Assembly: GCA_023213315.1 (NCBI GenBank)
Contig: JAKCPI010031743.1
Span: 47,303-111,302 of the forward strand
Direction of reading: 5' to 3'
DNA from: Euborellia annulipes
Taxonomy: Eukaryota > Arthropoda > Insecta > Dermaptera > Anisolabididae
Length of the DNA stretch: 64,000 bases
Each line of letters begins with the position of its first letter. Position 1 is the stretch's first letter. A program made the translations under genes and the position numbers. Below are positions 47,157 to 58,799 of the stretch, piece by piece. Below the pieces are notes generated by a model. It had not been told where the DNA came from and made no database searches. It was given only the letters and a program-made list of their open reading frames with translations.

Positions 47157-48025
47157 CTAGCTGCACTACTCGCCTTTGGTGGACAATTAATGTAATATGT
47201 CTGAATTAAGAAATATTTAATTCAATTCAATTCACACCTCCCAAACAGAGTGTGTTGCTTCTCTGGTCACTGGGGGGTTGTTGTAATCTGCTTCGCTGTT
47301 TAATTGTTGAGGGTTTTGCCCAATTGAAAATTATTTATTTTTTTTAATAACAAATTTTCTTTATAAATTTTTTGACTGCTGTCCATTAATTCGGGAAGCA
47401 ACAATACAAAAAAAAAATCACATCATAGTATACAGAAAACTCACAATAGTTACAAAAAAAGATATCATATAATTAAAAAAAAAATCAAGATATATAATCC
47501 CACACGTACTAAACATATATAGATCTCCTTATTATAAAAAAAGCAAACGTGTGGGGTCATAGGACCCCCCGCAGGAACGAAGTTCCTCACGCCTTTTCTT
47601 CAACTCAGAATATAATTTAATATGAATATTATTTAAATAGAAGCAGATAGAAGGAAATAAAGAGAAGGAAAAGATGGGCGTGGCATCGCCAAGCCTTCGG
47701 CTAATCTCGCCTTCTTCCGCCTTCGCTCGGGCGCTGGGAACGCATTTTTGTTAGGAACGCGTTTTTGTTACGTTACATTTTCTCCCAATTCACCATGCGT
47801 AAGCCGCGTTAAAGAACTTCGTTCCAAAAAAAAATATCATTGTATTTGTTAATATATTATAGGAATTTTGGGACCCGAGATTTTTCCTGGACTCTCCAAA
47901 ACGTCCTCTATAAGACTGCAAAATTTTGTTTCAAAACCCAACGGGCAGTTGGTTAAACAGAGCGTGACAGACGGGCGAACCTGCAGACAGACAAACGGAC
48001 ACTCCGCTATTATATATATATAGAT
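47157..48025 (+). mobile_element. Probable non-LTR retroposon fragments
   Basis: Starts actagctgcactactcgcctt and ends gcagacagacaaacggacac with a TA run, as at 8738-8945. In between are GC-richer stretches (47550-47830) with aaacgcgtttttgtta-like repeats and no intact frame. Confidence 0.4.
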
Positions 48026-48039
48026 TATATATCCATTTA

Positions 48040-48465
48040 TAAAAATAAAAATATAGGCTTATAGGGGATCTGATAATCCCGGCTGTTAGACTACTAGCCT
48101 GCCATCTTTTGTAAGATTTCTAAACTATTTAGTCTGTTTTTTTTTTTTTAATACCAAAATTTATTTTTTTTTACTTCGCCCCCACTTTATTTATTTGATA
48201 TTAATTATTTTTTACATTTTTAGATAAAAAAAAAAAATTACGCTTATCATAATCGAACGTTTTTTGCATTTTCTTTAAATATAAAAAAAAAAATAATTTT
48301 CATTATTTTTTTTATTAATTATAATTTAAAAAAAATCTTTCTATAAAGTAAAATGCTCACGAATAAAATTAATTTTAAAATAAACTATAAACAAAAATAC
48401 TTTAAAATGGCTGAGTATTTTCGGACCAAAGATTCAATGTGGCCTCCTGAAGTCCCTTCAAAAAA
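48040..48465 (+). repeat. Dispersed repeat family C, diverged copy
   Basis: gatctgataatcccggctg, ctgccatcttttg and gattcaatgtggcctcctg shared with 39955-40440. Confidence 0.7.
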
Positions 48466-49130
48466 GAAAAATATCCACTTCCGTTTGACTGAATTCATCC
48501 AAAAAATTTGACTACCTCTAAACACTCTTATGACGTCTCTTGATAAGTGATTAGATTAAAAGAAATTGGATTGGTAGAGGGGGGGGGGGGGGGGGTTAGA
48601 GAAGCTCTTAGGGTACGTCTGCACCTGCCTTACTGATCTTATAACCTCTCTCTCTCTTTTTTTTCTCTTATCCCATTTCCTTCTTGGAGAAGGATAAATC
48701 ACCAAACGAAGAAAACAAGCTCTAAGACAGGGGAGTGCTTTTCGAAATGCAACACTAAAAGAGAAGAGAGAGAGAGAGAGAGAGAGTACTTTAATTATCA
48801 CATTGGACATAAGAAGGATCATCTCCTCCCTCTTTTCTTTTTCAATAAGATAAGAGAGCCGGTTTTTTGTTTTTTTCTTTTGCATTTACAAAACAAAACA
48901 AAGATAGTATTTTTGTGAAAATTTGACTTTGAATAAAAAAAAAAGTGGTGAAAGTGAACAAAAAAGACAATCGGAGGGAAGGGGAAATCCTTTTGACATG
49001 TCTACAAAATTAAGCTTTTTTTTTTTTGAATCACGTCATATACATGTACACTGTGCGTCAAAAATAATAGAACACTGTTTCTTTTTAAGAAAACTTATTA
49101 TAATCTATCTTAATGATACTGTAATTTATT

Positions 49131-49482
49131 CAGGATCTAGGGGGGGGGCAGTGGGTGCACGTGCCCCCGGGCGGCAGATATCAGGGGGGCGGCAATCAAA
49201 GAAAGCTAAAAATTTCTGGTTTGTTTTGTGACTCTAAAAAAAAGGTAAAATATTTTGTCGGACGGGAAAAAATTTAGGTTCCGCGCAAGAGAAAAATGTT
49301 CCACGGGCGGCACACGAAAAAAATTTTGGTTCCGCGGGCGGCAAAAATTTTGTGACTTAAAAAAATTTTTCGGGCGAAAAAATTTGGTTCCGCGAAAAAA
49401 AAAAGATCAGGGAAAATTTTAAGAAGGGGCGGCAAATTAAATTTTGCCCCCCCCCCTAAAAAATCTCCTAGTTCCGGCCCTG
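49131..49482. mobile_element. hAT-type non-autonomous element
   Basis: caggatctaggggg at left, cctagttccggccctg at right, flanked by perfect AATTTATT (49123-49130 and 49483-49490). The interior repeats a ~45-bp unit with ggttccgcg and ggcggca. Confidence 0.85.
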
Positions 49483-49876
49483 AATTTATTAAACATTTAA
49501 TATGAAATACTCTATCTTATGCATTTCTAAATAAATTTAATAAAAATCCATATCATTTTAATAAATAATTACAATTTAAATAAAACAAAGACAAAAAAAA
49601 AATGTCAATTTTCAATTTGAGGATCAAATCAACATAATCTTGATATGTTGGATATTAATTACAAATTTTGCTTTTATAAGAATTTCTAATAAAATAGACA
49701 GAGAAAAACTAAAATGGAAAGATTAAATTTAAAATTTTAAAAATTTGACGTTAATTAAAAAAATTTCGACATTTTTGCTTTTGTTTTATTTAAATTGTAA
49801 TTATTTATTAAAATGATATTGATTTGTGTTAAATTTATTTAGAAATGTTGAAAATATTTCGTTTTTTAAATGATAA

Positions 49877-50062
49877 ATAATGATGATGGAGTCATGGAAA
49901 AAAAAACAAGACGAATGCAGCCAAATATTCTTTTATTTTAATTCTCGCCCTCACGGCTGGCGTTTCGGCCCGAGATCTAGGCCATCTTCAGAGCTGCATA
50001 CATATACAATTAAAATAAAGCTGCATTAGTCTTGATTTTTTCATGACTCCATCATCATTAAG
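49877..50062. repeat. Foldback enclosing a hammerhead-like motif
   Basis: gatgatggagtcatg..caagac.aatgcag and its inverse ctgcattagtcttg..catgactccatcatc flank the motif at 49962-49991 on the minus strand. Confidence 0.7.
49955..49995 (-). ncRNA. Hammerhead-like motif with GGCC/GGCC stem
   Basis: Minus strand CTGAAGA, T, GGCC, loop, GGCC, GAAACGCC. GCT before the box and AGC after can pair as stem I. One extra base after the first box, as in the other copies. Confidence 0.4.
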
Positions 50063-50146
50063 CCTACAGCCACAGATCTTTATCGATTGAATGATAAATA
50101 AGAAATTATATATAATATTTAAGATATTATTCAATATATATATATC

Positions 50147-50634
50147 CATAGGCGCCGGAACTGGGGGGAGGGGACAAGTGTACATTGCCTCCCCTTGGCA
50201 TCTTATAGGAGGGGGCAGAGGGGGGCAATATGTCTTCTTTTATTTCATTTATTTTTAAAAATGTTACATTCGAGAAAATAAAAATAAAATCTTTATAAAA
50301 GAGTAAAAAAAATTCATTTTTTTCCAAAATATTTGATATAAACCTTATTGTATTCCTAATTTCTAAAAACATTTTATATTGAATTAAAATAAGAAAATTA
50401 AAAATATTTATTTCGTTCAAATAGTATAAAACTAATCTACTATATAGCCTTAAAAAAATTATTGTTAAAATCAATAACTTTAAAATTTTAATTTTATTAA
50501 ATAGTGATTTTATTTAAAACTTTTTTATGCTTTATAGTAATTTTTTTATTCTATTTGAAGAAATTAAATATTTTTAATTTTCTAAAAAAATTTTTGCCCC
50601 CCCCCTCTGATTAAAATTCGTTCCGGCGCCCCTG
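50147..50634. mobile_element. hAT-type non-autonomous element
   Basis: cataggcgccggaac and gttccggcgcccctg termini; flanks tatatatc and aatatatc match in 7 of 8. G runs on the left, C run on the right, AT-rich interior. Confidence 0.78.
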
Positions 50635-50707
50635 AATATATCGCGTATGTGAACGGCGAAGCAGAAATTTATATAATTAAATATTTATTAATTCATATAC
50701 CCGAAAA

Positions 50708-50792
50708 AATAAGGTTGTGCCGCCGGGAGTTGAACCACGGATCCCCCAATTTGTACTCGGTGTGCCCTTACCAATAGACCACAGCACAGCAT
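50708..50792 (-). pseudogene. tRNA-like sequence
   Basis: Minus strand: a possible 7-bp acceptor stem (GTGCTGT with GCGGCAC), A-box-like TGGTCTATTGGTAAGGGC and a good B box GGTTCAACTCC. Anticodon and T stems pair poorly and there is no clear anticodon, so it is a tRNA pseudogene or SINE head. Flanking tctatcttaatgatactg recurs at 49107. Confidence 0.45.
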
Positions 50793-51344
50793 ATTAAATG
50801 TTTAAAATCAGTATCATTAAGATAGATTAGAACAAATATTTTTAAGAAGAAACAAAGTGTTTGACGCGCAGAGGGTAGAGGATATAATTCTATATTAAAC
50901 ATAATATACCGTAGTACAATCCTACTAGAATTTATTATAATATCGATGCACACTTAAAGGAAAAATTCCCTCAAAATGCATTTTATTATTCTTTTAATTA
51001 AACACCCGCACATATGTTCGCAAAACAATTTAATTTTAATTACATAAAATATTTATTCTAATTAAAGTCAATTCCTAAGAGTATAGAAATATATAGGGAA
51101 AATCTTCAGGGAATAATTAAAATATTCAATTTATTTATTCCTAAAGGAATATATTGATTAGGTTAGAAACTCACTAACTAATTAATAATCAGGTATTTCG
51201 TCGTTGGTTTCTTTATATCAATATTTGAATCTGTACTAGCCTTAGATAACCTTAAGGTGAAACAGGAGCGAAGGTGTTTTTCCCGCTAAGATGGCGTTGT
51301 GTGTCATAAAAAGTATGCCCAAAATATCAAATAATTCAAAAATT

Positions 51345-51750
51345 TGCCAAGAGATGTCAGAATGGTAGCTAATAATATTTAATGCATTTGGTTGATTTTC
51401 ATTGATCTTTTAACAATAAATACTTTATAAATGTTATTATATATTATGTATCTTTTATAAAAGCATAAAAATATATAAATATAGGCCAGATAGAGGCTAA
51501 TACTGGATCGACTGTTAGACTAGCCTGCCATCTATTGCAAGAATGCTGAACTAATTTGACATTTGATTTTTAAATAAATCATCTAAGCTTATTTTAACAA
51601 TTTCTTAAATAATATGTGATTAATAATAATAATAAATTTATTTTTAAATTTAAAAAAAAATTAAAGATTATTGGGACAGATTGTTTTTTTTTGTATTTGC
51701 TTGATAACAAAAAAATTAATTTCTTTAATTTTTTAATAAGTCATTAAAAA
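51345..51750 (+). repeat. Dispersed repeat family C, full copy
   Basis: Inverse of 4255-4672 with high identity across about 400 bp. Confidence 0.8.
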
Positions 51751-51949
51751 AATTATAGCTCGATGTCCCAATAATCTCTTATGAATTTAATTCATTTTAA
51801 CCGCATTGAAAAATTCCTTAAAAAAGTCTAATTTTTTTATTAAAAGTACGTTTAGACGTCGCTCATGAACGCACCTTAATGGCAAATGTTTTTCCTTATT
51901 TTATATCTTGGGTTTCTCTTTAATTATTTATTTAGCCTAATTCATTTCT

Positions 51950-52200
51950 AAACACCCTAAATGAGTTGCCTTAAAATTCTATTAACATTGAAAAAAGCCC
52001 CATCAAAATCCGTCATGAAGTTTCAGAATAAATTAAAAAAATTAAAAATTAAAATAATTAAATCTCACAATTATTAGATATATAATTATTAAATTTTATT
52101 TGTATTATTTAAACAATTGAAAGATAATTGTGCGAATTAATTATTTTAATTTTTTTATTTACTCTGAAATTACATGACGGATTTTGATGGGGCTTTTTTG
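51950..52200. repeat. Two facing copies of the high-copy module
   Basis: ccccatcaaaatccgtc at 51999 and the inverse gacggattttgatggggc at 52176 with tctcacaattatt and a partial complement between them, forming a loose inverted repeat. Confidence 0.65.
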
Positions 52201-53149
52201 TTATTTAATGGGTAAACCAGACAACAATTGATTGATTATCTTGACTTACTTTTAATTATTTAAATAAAATTTTATTTCTTTTAATTATCATTTAACAGCG
52301 AGATTTAATTAATTAATTTATTTTTAATTGGCAATTCAATTTTTTTATCAATTAATATTTAAAACAATTTGAAATTGTAAATAACAGGGGTAATCTCAGT
52401 AAGTAATGAACCGATTTGAGATATTATTTAAAATCTCAATGTATTTTTATTTCTTTAAAGTGGAAACATGAAATTCTTATTAATATTTAATACGTAAATA
52501 GATCAAGATTATTTTAATTAAAGAATTGTTTATTTATTCAAAGATGAAGAAAGAATAAAAAATAAAATAAAGAAAGAGAGACAAATGAGTTGAGTGTTAA
52601 TTGCCTTTGACACTCTGTTCGTTGACTCAACGGATTCCATTTATCAATTTATATGAGTGTGAAGGGAGAGAGAGAGAGAGAGAAAAAAAAATAAAAGAAG
52701 AAAATTTGATCTTTGAATTCATTAGTTAAGAGATAATAATTCATCTTATGTCATCATCATTCTGTCACAGTGATGTGACGTCATCAAAAACAAAAAAAAA
52801 GGGGGGGGGAATTTGTTTTATTTGACTACAATTAATTTATGCTTTAGTGTAATATAAACTATAATTTAAAAAAAAAATCTGGTCTTGCCACTGGAAATTC
52901 CAAATATTTCTAAAACAGGTGGTTTTTATGAAAAAAAAAATATATATTTGACAAAACTTTCTTAAAATTTAATTTAGAACAAATTTTATATAGATCAATT
53001 TCTTTAAAGAGTATAACTCTTTGTGATACATTAAAATCAAAATAATATTCATTTGTTTCACAAATTCATTTGTTTATATTTACATGTTTTTTAATGACAC
53101 CTGTATGATTTTGTTTTGATTTTTCTTTCCAAAATTAACGAAAAATGTC

Positions 53150-53540
53150 ATTTTCTTCTGTGATTATTTCAAAAACTATTCCGTTTACGGAAAAATCGTA
53201 AAAGAATAAAAACTTTTTAAAATTGAGTATTTTATCATAATATAACAAAAAAATTGAAAATTTCGAAATTTCTGAAAAAACTTATTAGGTAAAGTACTAC
53301 TTCCAAGTGACGTATTTACTCCAAAAGTTGATAGAAATCTACAATTTTAGTGTAAGGAGCATATACCAAATTTCATCGATCTAGCTGCTTTGGTTTTTAA
53401 GCAATCGTGTTCACACACACACAGACATAATGCCAAAAAAGGTATTTTTGAACTCAGGGAGGTCTAAAACGTGGAGAAACATCAAAATCTCAAAGTCGAA
53501 TTTTTTTACGATTACAATACTTTCTCTTTATATTCTATAC
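53150..53540 (+). repeat. Dispersed repeat family D, diverged copy
   Basis: Contains aggtaaagtactac, cacacacacacagaca, ctcagggaggtctaaaacgtg and catcaaaatctc, followed by tttctctttatatt. Same order as 12.3-12.65 kb. Confidence 0.6.
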
Positions 53541-53685
53541 GAGAAATTAAAAATAAGACACCTTACTTTTGGGATTGCCATCGTATTAAAAATCAAAATA
53601 TGCAGCTTTAATTTTTAAATTAATTATATGGAAATTAACAAAAATTGTTCAAACCGATTTCAGGAATAAAAAGTAAAAAAAATCA

Positions 53686-54104
53686 TTGTCTGTTTTTATG
53701 AAATCACGATGCAAGTGAAACTTTTTTTCGGATCGTAGGCGTTTAACTGAAAATTATTCAATTAAGGATATTAAAATCGCGTTTTTAATCTTAACTTAAT
53801 AATTGGAAAATGGGAAATCAATAGACGCATGTTATAAACTGAGAACAATATTTATTTAGTAAATGAATCATTTTAAATTATTTTTAAAAATTATATTTTA
53901 TCAATTTAAAAATTGAAAAATTAAATCTCACAATTATTTTTTTATAATTCGTCATATATATTAAATTTCAACTTTCTTATTTTTGTCGTCACGGCATGTG
54001 ACGTCATGGCTTGTAGCGTCACGGCCTTTGACGTCACGGCTTGTAACGCGACATGCTGATAGAAGAGCGAAAAAATTTGAGAGGATCAAATAAAAGTTTC
54101 ACTT
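53686..54104 (+). mobile_element. Family A MITE, copy 4
   Basis: Most complete CRE-like cluster: four gtcacggc/gtgacgtcat-type words between about 53985 and 54040. Inner ends aagtgaaac and aagtttcactt present. Confidence 0.8.
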
Positions 54105-54639
54105 AAAAAAAAAAATGATAGAAGTATCGCTTCAGGTTCACTGATTTTAATCCAAATCCTTACAAAATTTCAATTCTAAATAATAAATAAAGTTGTTATA
54201 AATCTTTCAAAAAAAAAAAAATATTAAATTAAATATTTGATTTATTTATTTATTTTATTTTTTTTTTAATATGATTTAATCTCTCTTTTTTTTTTGTTTA
54301 ATATCGAGAAGTTGGAAATTGTTAGATAAGGCCTTTTTTTTTTGCCCGCCCTCCCTTTTTACAATTTCCTTTTGTGGTGGCAACATCTGGTTTATCTATT
54401 TCAAAAGAGGATAATAAGATTAAAAAAAAAAAAAATAAAATAAAATAAAGTTTGAAACAGAAAGAGAAAAAGAGACACTCTTGGAAATATTAGTTTTTCT
54501 TCCCCCTCTTCACCCCCCCCCCCCCAAAAAAAAAAAATCCCTAATAAAAGACACCGTAGATAATTAGCAAAATTTCGATTTGTTAAGTGTCTAAAAGTAT
54601 TTTGTTTATTAATTTGAAATTCTTATCGCGATCCCCGTT

Positions 54640-55024
54640 TATTTACCCGAGGTGCTTTCGTGCACGAAGACACACACCCGGCTTCTGGCCGTAGCCATCT
54701 ATCTACCGGCACCCCGTGAAGTCACATCATTTCCTATCTCTAACTCCTCCTCCTGTTTTCGTCTCTAGCTGGTGAACTAATTAATCCTTATTTCTGGTTC
54801 CAACCGGGTCCTTATATCCAACCTTCTATGCTATGGAGGATGTCCTAGTTGAGGAGAGCACCGGACTCCTTTCGAAGAATGCATCACTGAGAGGGAATCT
54901 TCTTTACGTCCCTTCCACAGAACGGGATGTCACAGCAACTCCCTCTCCTCGTAGAGTTGCCTGGGGTATTGTGGTGAGATCCAATATTCCAATCCAGTGC
55001 CTGCTTGAAGATTGGATTACATAA
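54640..55024 (+). repeat. GC-richer repeat with open frame, fuller copy
   Basis: 54900-55015 matches the window start. A 63-codon frame (54833-55024) includes LLSKNASLRGNLLYVPSTER. No domain recognised. Because it is repeated it is more likely a mobile-element fragment than a host gene. Confidence 0.5.
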
Positions 55025-57070
55025 TAAATATAAATAAATATTTACGTTGCCATGTCCCCCAGCCTGAAATGTTTTAAATTAATGTGCTATTCTCTTTTTA
55101 TTTTATTTTTTTAACAAATATGAAGATTCAGGCAGAAACGTCAGAAGTTAATTTAATGTTTTTTTGACTTCATTGTCATTAATAAAGCAGCTATAGTTTC
55201 TTCATCAATTAATTATTGGCACAGATGTAACATTCTTTAATATCTTAAACTGAGTAGATGGTTCTGTAATTAACGCATCCTTAGATCAGTATCAGATACT
55301 CAGCTTTTTTACAGGCCTACGGTCTGGAGAAAATACTCCTAAGTCTCTTACACCCTAGATCTATTAATCCTGGTGGTCGTAGTGCTACATGAAACACCTT
55401 CGAAGAAATCAATCAATCAGGAACACACATTTAGAACTATTTAATATCAAAATAATTGTGAGTCAGTTGATATAATATCCTTAAGGCTAATTCCACATCG
55501 GAGGTGATTAGTGACAAAGCGAGTCTCTTGGTAAGCCACCCAAGAAAACGAACAGATAGAATTGAGACCAACCAAACTAATACGTATGGCCGCTCGCGAA
55601 TGATCTATACTGATCTATAGATCATTCGAGACCAACCAAACTAACACGTATGGCCGCTCGCAAATGATCTATACTGTTCGTTTTCTTGGGTGACTTACCA
55701 AGCGAATCGCTTTGTTACTAAGCACCTAGCTAGTCACCTCTAGTGTGGCCTTAGCCTAAATCTTCTTACTCTTACTTAAAATATAAGAGGTTCGGTGCTA
55801 ATCGGATAAACTGCGGAATCTACGAATCTAGGGTGACCACCCAACTCATGTTCAAATCCCACTTGCCGTGAAAATTTTCAAACATTGCCAATATTTCCTC
55901 CCTCTCTCTGTTATTGGAGTTAATCTCTGTTGAGAGATTGAAGAAAAAATAATAATTTGAGAACCAATTTCTTAACATTTTTGGGAGATTGAGGAAATCT
56001 AAAAATTTTTTTATGGACCTAAGATCTATTATCAGATACATCGTACATAACACCCAAATTAACAAAAGAAAATGGTACTTTGTTCAAGATTTGATCTTAC
56101 AATTAAGAGTGTCTAAATTTTCTTTGTTCCTCTATTTATATGATAATTTTATTTTAATTATCAAGAAGTTTAAAAGATTTGATATCTTAAATTCCATAGG
56201 AAAAAAAACAAACTTTGTTTTAACTTTCTTCTTAAAAGAAAGTGAGAGGACTCTATTTAGTTAATAATATTAAAAACTATCTGGTTTCATTATCTATGAT
56301 TATTTCCACCCCTCCCCTCTTCCCTTTACACACTATCTTCTTGATAGATACTAACTAATTAGAACAAAAACTAAAGATAAGTTAAGTATAATAATATGGT
56401 AAGCCAAATTATCCATCCAAGACGTGACTAATGGAAATAAGTTAGAGAGAAGAAGGCTTTGACCTCCCCCTTTTAGTACTACTTTTCCTCTCCCTTTATC
56501 TTCTAATAATAAACGGTCACGTTTAAAAAGTTCATTCCTTTCGTTAGATTAATAATTCAAAATAAAAGAATAAAAAAAAAACAACGAATTCATTTATTGA
56601 TTAAATTTTCGTGCAAATAGTAATTCAGCTAGAAAAATCGATTGTTTTTTTGTAATAATTATAAGGGATGGAATTAATTTTAAGTTGACATTGACTTTGA
56701 GCAGTCAGATATCGATTGAAATAGAAATTCCTAAAATAAGATGGTGTTATAGGAACTCTAGAACAATCTAGTTTAAGAAAATGTTAAATTTATTTCATCA
56801 TTGTGGTATCATTATCAAATTCTCAAAACGAATGTAGGCAATGACGATTTTTTTAATATTTGGTCCAGCCTGTAAAAATCCTGAACATCTGGTGGTAATG
56901 ATCTAAAGATGCGTTAGTTTCTCTACTTATTCTTGCTAAGTTTCACCCATTCTGCAGTTGTATCATCACAAGAATTCTCGGTTTTAGTTTTTCTCTTTTG
57001 TTCTTTTCCTTAGAACCCAGAGTTTTTAGATTATATTTATCCGGATTTTGCTGAACGATAAAAGATGTTT
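55025..57070. other. Complex non-coding sequence besides the MITE
   Basis: No splice-bounded exon or recognised family at 55025-55480 or 55760-57070. Reading frames at 55820-56264 look random (biased to Phe/Ile/Lys). Confidence 0.4.
55485..55756. mobile_element. MITE with long imperfect inverted ends
   Basis: Ends ggctaattccacatcgg and the inverse of tagtgtggccttagcc, with further pairing (gtaagccacccaagaaaacg and its inverse). TAA on both sides (55482-55484, 55757-55759) fits PIF/Harbinger-type 3-bp duplication. Inside are two direct copies of a ~48-bp unit with gagaccaaccaaacta and cgtatggccgctcgc. Confidence 0.6.
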
Positions 57071-57075
57071 CCTAT

Positions 57076-57264
57076 CTCTTTTTTGCAAGTTTATCCTCTA
57101 CTTCGTTGTCCTTCATCCTAGTTTGCTCTGGAGCTCAATGGAGGTTAACCTTCTTTTCTCTTCCTAATTCTTCTAGTTTGATTAGACTGGTCCAGATCGT
57201 TTTGAAGGTGTAATAAGAGCTCGTCGCTGTTATTGCAGCTTGGTTATCTGAAAGTATTTGTGTT
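57076..57264 (-). pseudogene. LINE RNase H fossil with in-frame stop
   Basis: Minus strand reads ILSDNQAAITATSSYYTF, then a helix-like IKLEELGREKKVNLH, a stop (TGA where a Trp codon TGG is expected) and APEQTRMKDNEVEDKLAKKR. This follows the RNase H order SDNQAAI..VxLxWxPxHxxxxxNExxDxLAKK. Broken by the stop and by loss of frame upstream. Confidence 0.6.
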
Positions 57265-57883
57265 TATGAGGTCCGCTTTCAATTTGGAATGAATACCTAC
57301 GATATTAATAAATTTTGTTTAGAACTGATCTTGAATATATATATCACAAGATATATATGCTGCAAATTTCATAAAAGTTGGGAGTCAAAGAATACCTGAA
57401 CTTTTGATACCAAAGATGTTGTAAGATAATGTTATCCCATTATTTTGGACTATTTGGTTTCGGTATTTAGAAACCCAAAAAAAATCTTAAATTAAAGAGA
57501 ATTTTATCACTCCCACATTTTTTTTATACAGAATTCCTAAATTAAAATTTTTCTTGAAAAGGAAGATGAATGAAGAGATTCTATATAAACATAGTTAATG
57601 ATTTTTACTTTTTTGTTTTTAGCTTAAGAATAACTTCCTTATTTTGCAATTTATAACCTCGCAGAATTTTGAGGAAAACATTCGTTTCTCTTGAAATACT
57701 CAGTATATTGGAAGTTCTTAAATAAAGTGGAATATATCAAATAATAAGAGTATTTAAAAGAATACAAGTGGATTGAGAGTATATTCTTCTGATCAATCAA
57801 AGTATTGATCAATTCCAAAAATATTTGCAGTAGCATAGCAACTTTTTGGTATACTCCTTAAGTGGTGTTGCTGAAGTTGGTTT

Positions 57884-58165
57884 ACTAACAGAAAAAAGAC
57901 GCTATATTTTCAGCAATTTTTATTAATTATCAAGGCAATATTTCCAGATATTTCGGAGACACTTGATTTGATTTGATCATCAAATAATTGCTGGTCAAAT
58001 AACATGTCGCTTCCAAGCGTTTTAATTATAAGGGCCGTAATGTGGTGAATGAGGTGAAATCCACTGAAGAAGGAGTGCCGATAGTGTCTCCGAAATATCT
58101 GAAAATATTGTCTTGATAATTAATAAAAATGGCTGAAAATATAGCGTCTTTTTCTGTTAGTACTT
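57884..58165. mobile_element. Foldback with hammerhead-like ends
   Basis: ~80-bp arms (57884-57965 and 58084-58165) share ctaacagaaaaaagacgcta, ttattaattatcaaggcaat and agatatttcggagacact in inverse. The right side carries CTGAAGA, A, GGAG..CTCC, GAAAT (58064-58096). Confidence 0.75.
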
Positions 58166-58799
58166 TTTGGTATAGTTTCTAGTATGTAGTTTTTTTTTTT
58201 TTTTTTATCTTTAATTCTCCCCTCATAGCATACGTAAATTTGGCTTCGCTCATTGGCTTGGCTTCTTCATTGGTTATTCGTAAAGCGTTCCCAAGAAAAG
58301 GAAACAAGTGGCACACACGAATGCACCCCCACCTTCTCTTCCCCCTCCCACCCCCTCCCCTCTAACCTTCACTCACACATTTAGTAGTTGACAAACTAAA
58401 ACTTGATCTGAGAGCCAAGAAACGTTACAGTAACAGATTCTTGGATGGATAGGTAGATGGCCACCCAAAAAGTTTTTTTTTTTTCTTTTTCTTCTTCATC
58501 TCTAACGCATTCCGGTCAGATATTATTTAAGAATGCAATTTTTTTTCAACTTTGGTCCTTCTTCTTCTTCTTTATTCATGTTTATTTAAATAGCTTTTTG
58601 CTCTTTGCCAAATCAATTCCGTCTCTTTCTCTCTTTTTTTTTATAGCTACTCTCTTTGAGAGGAATCCTTCTCAGAAACATTATTTGATTTGATCCTATC
58701 AAACTTTTTTTTTACATATATATATTAAACATTTCTCATACAATTGTTTACTAATAAATTTTTGTATTGTCGTATTTTAAAGACGAACAGGAATTAGAA

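Noticed and set aside
48556..48885. 109-residue reverse frame
   Set aside because: Built on poly-G, GA and CT simple repeats.
56872..56905. Plus-strand CKNPEHLV reading resembling the LINE PEHL motif
   Set aside because: Opposite strand to the nearby RNase H fossil and only eight residues; probably chance.
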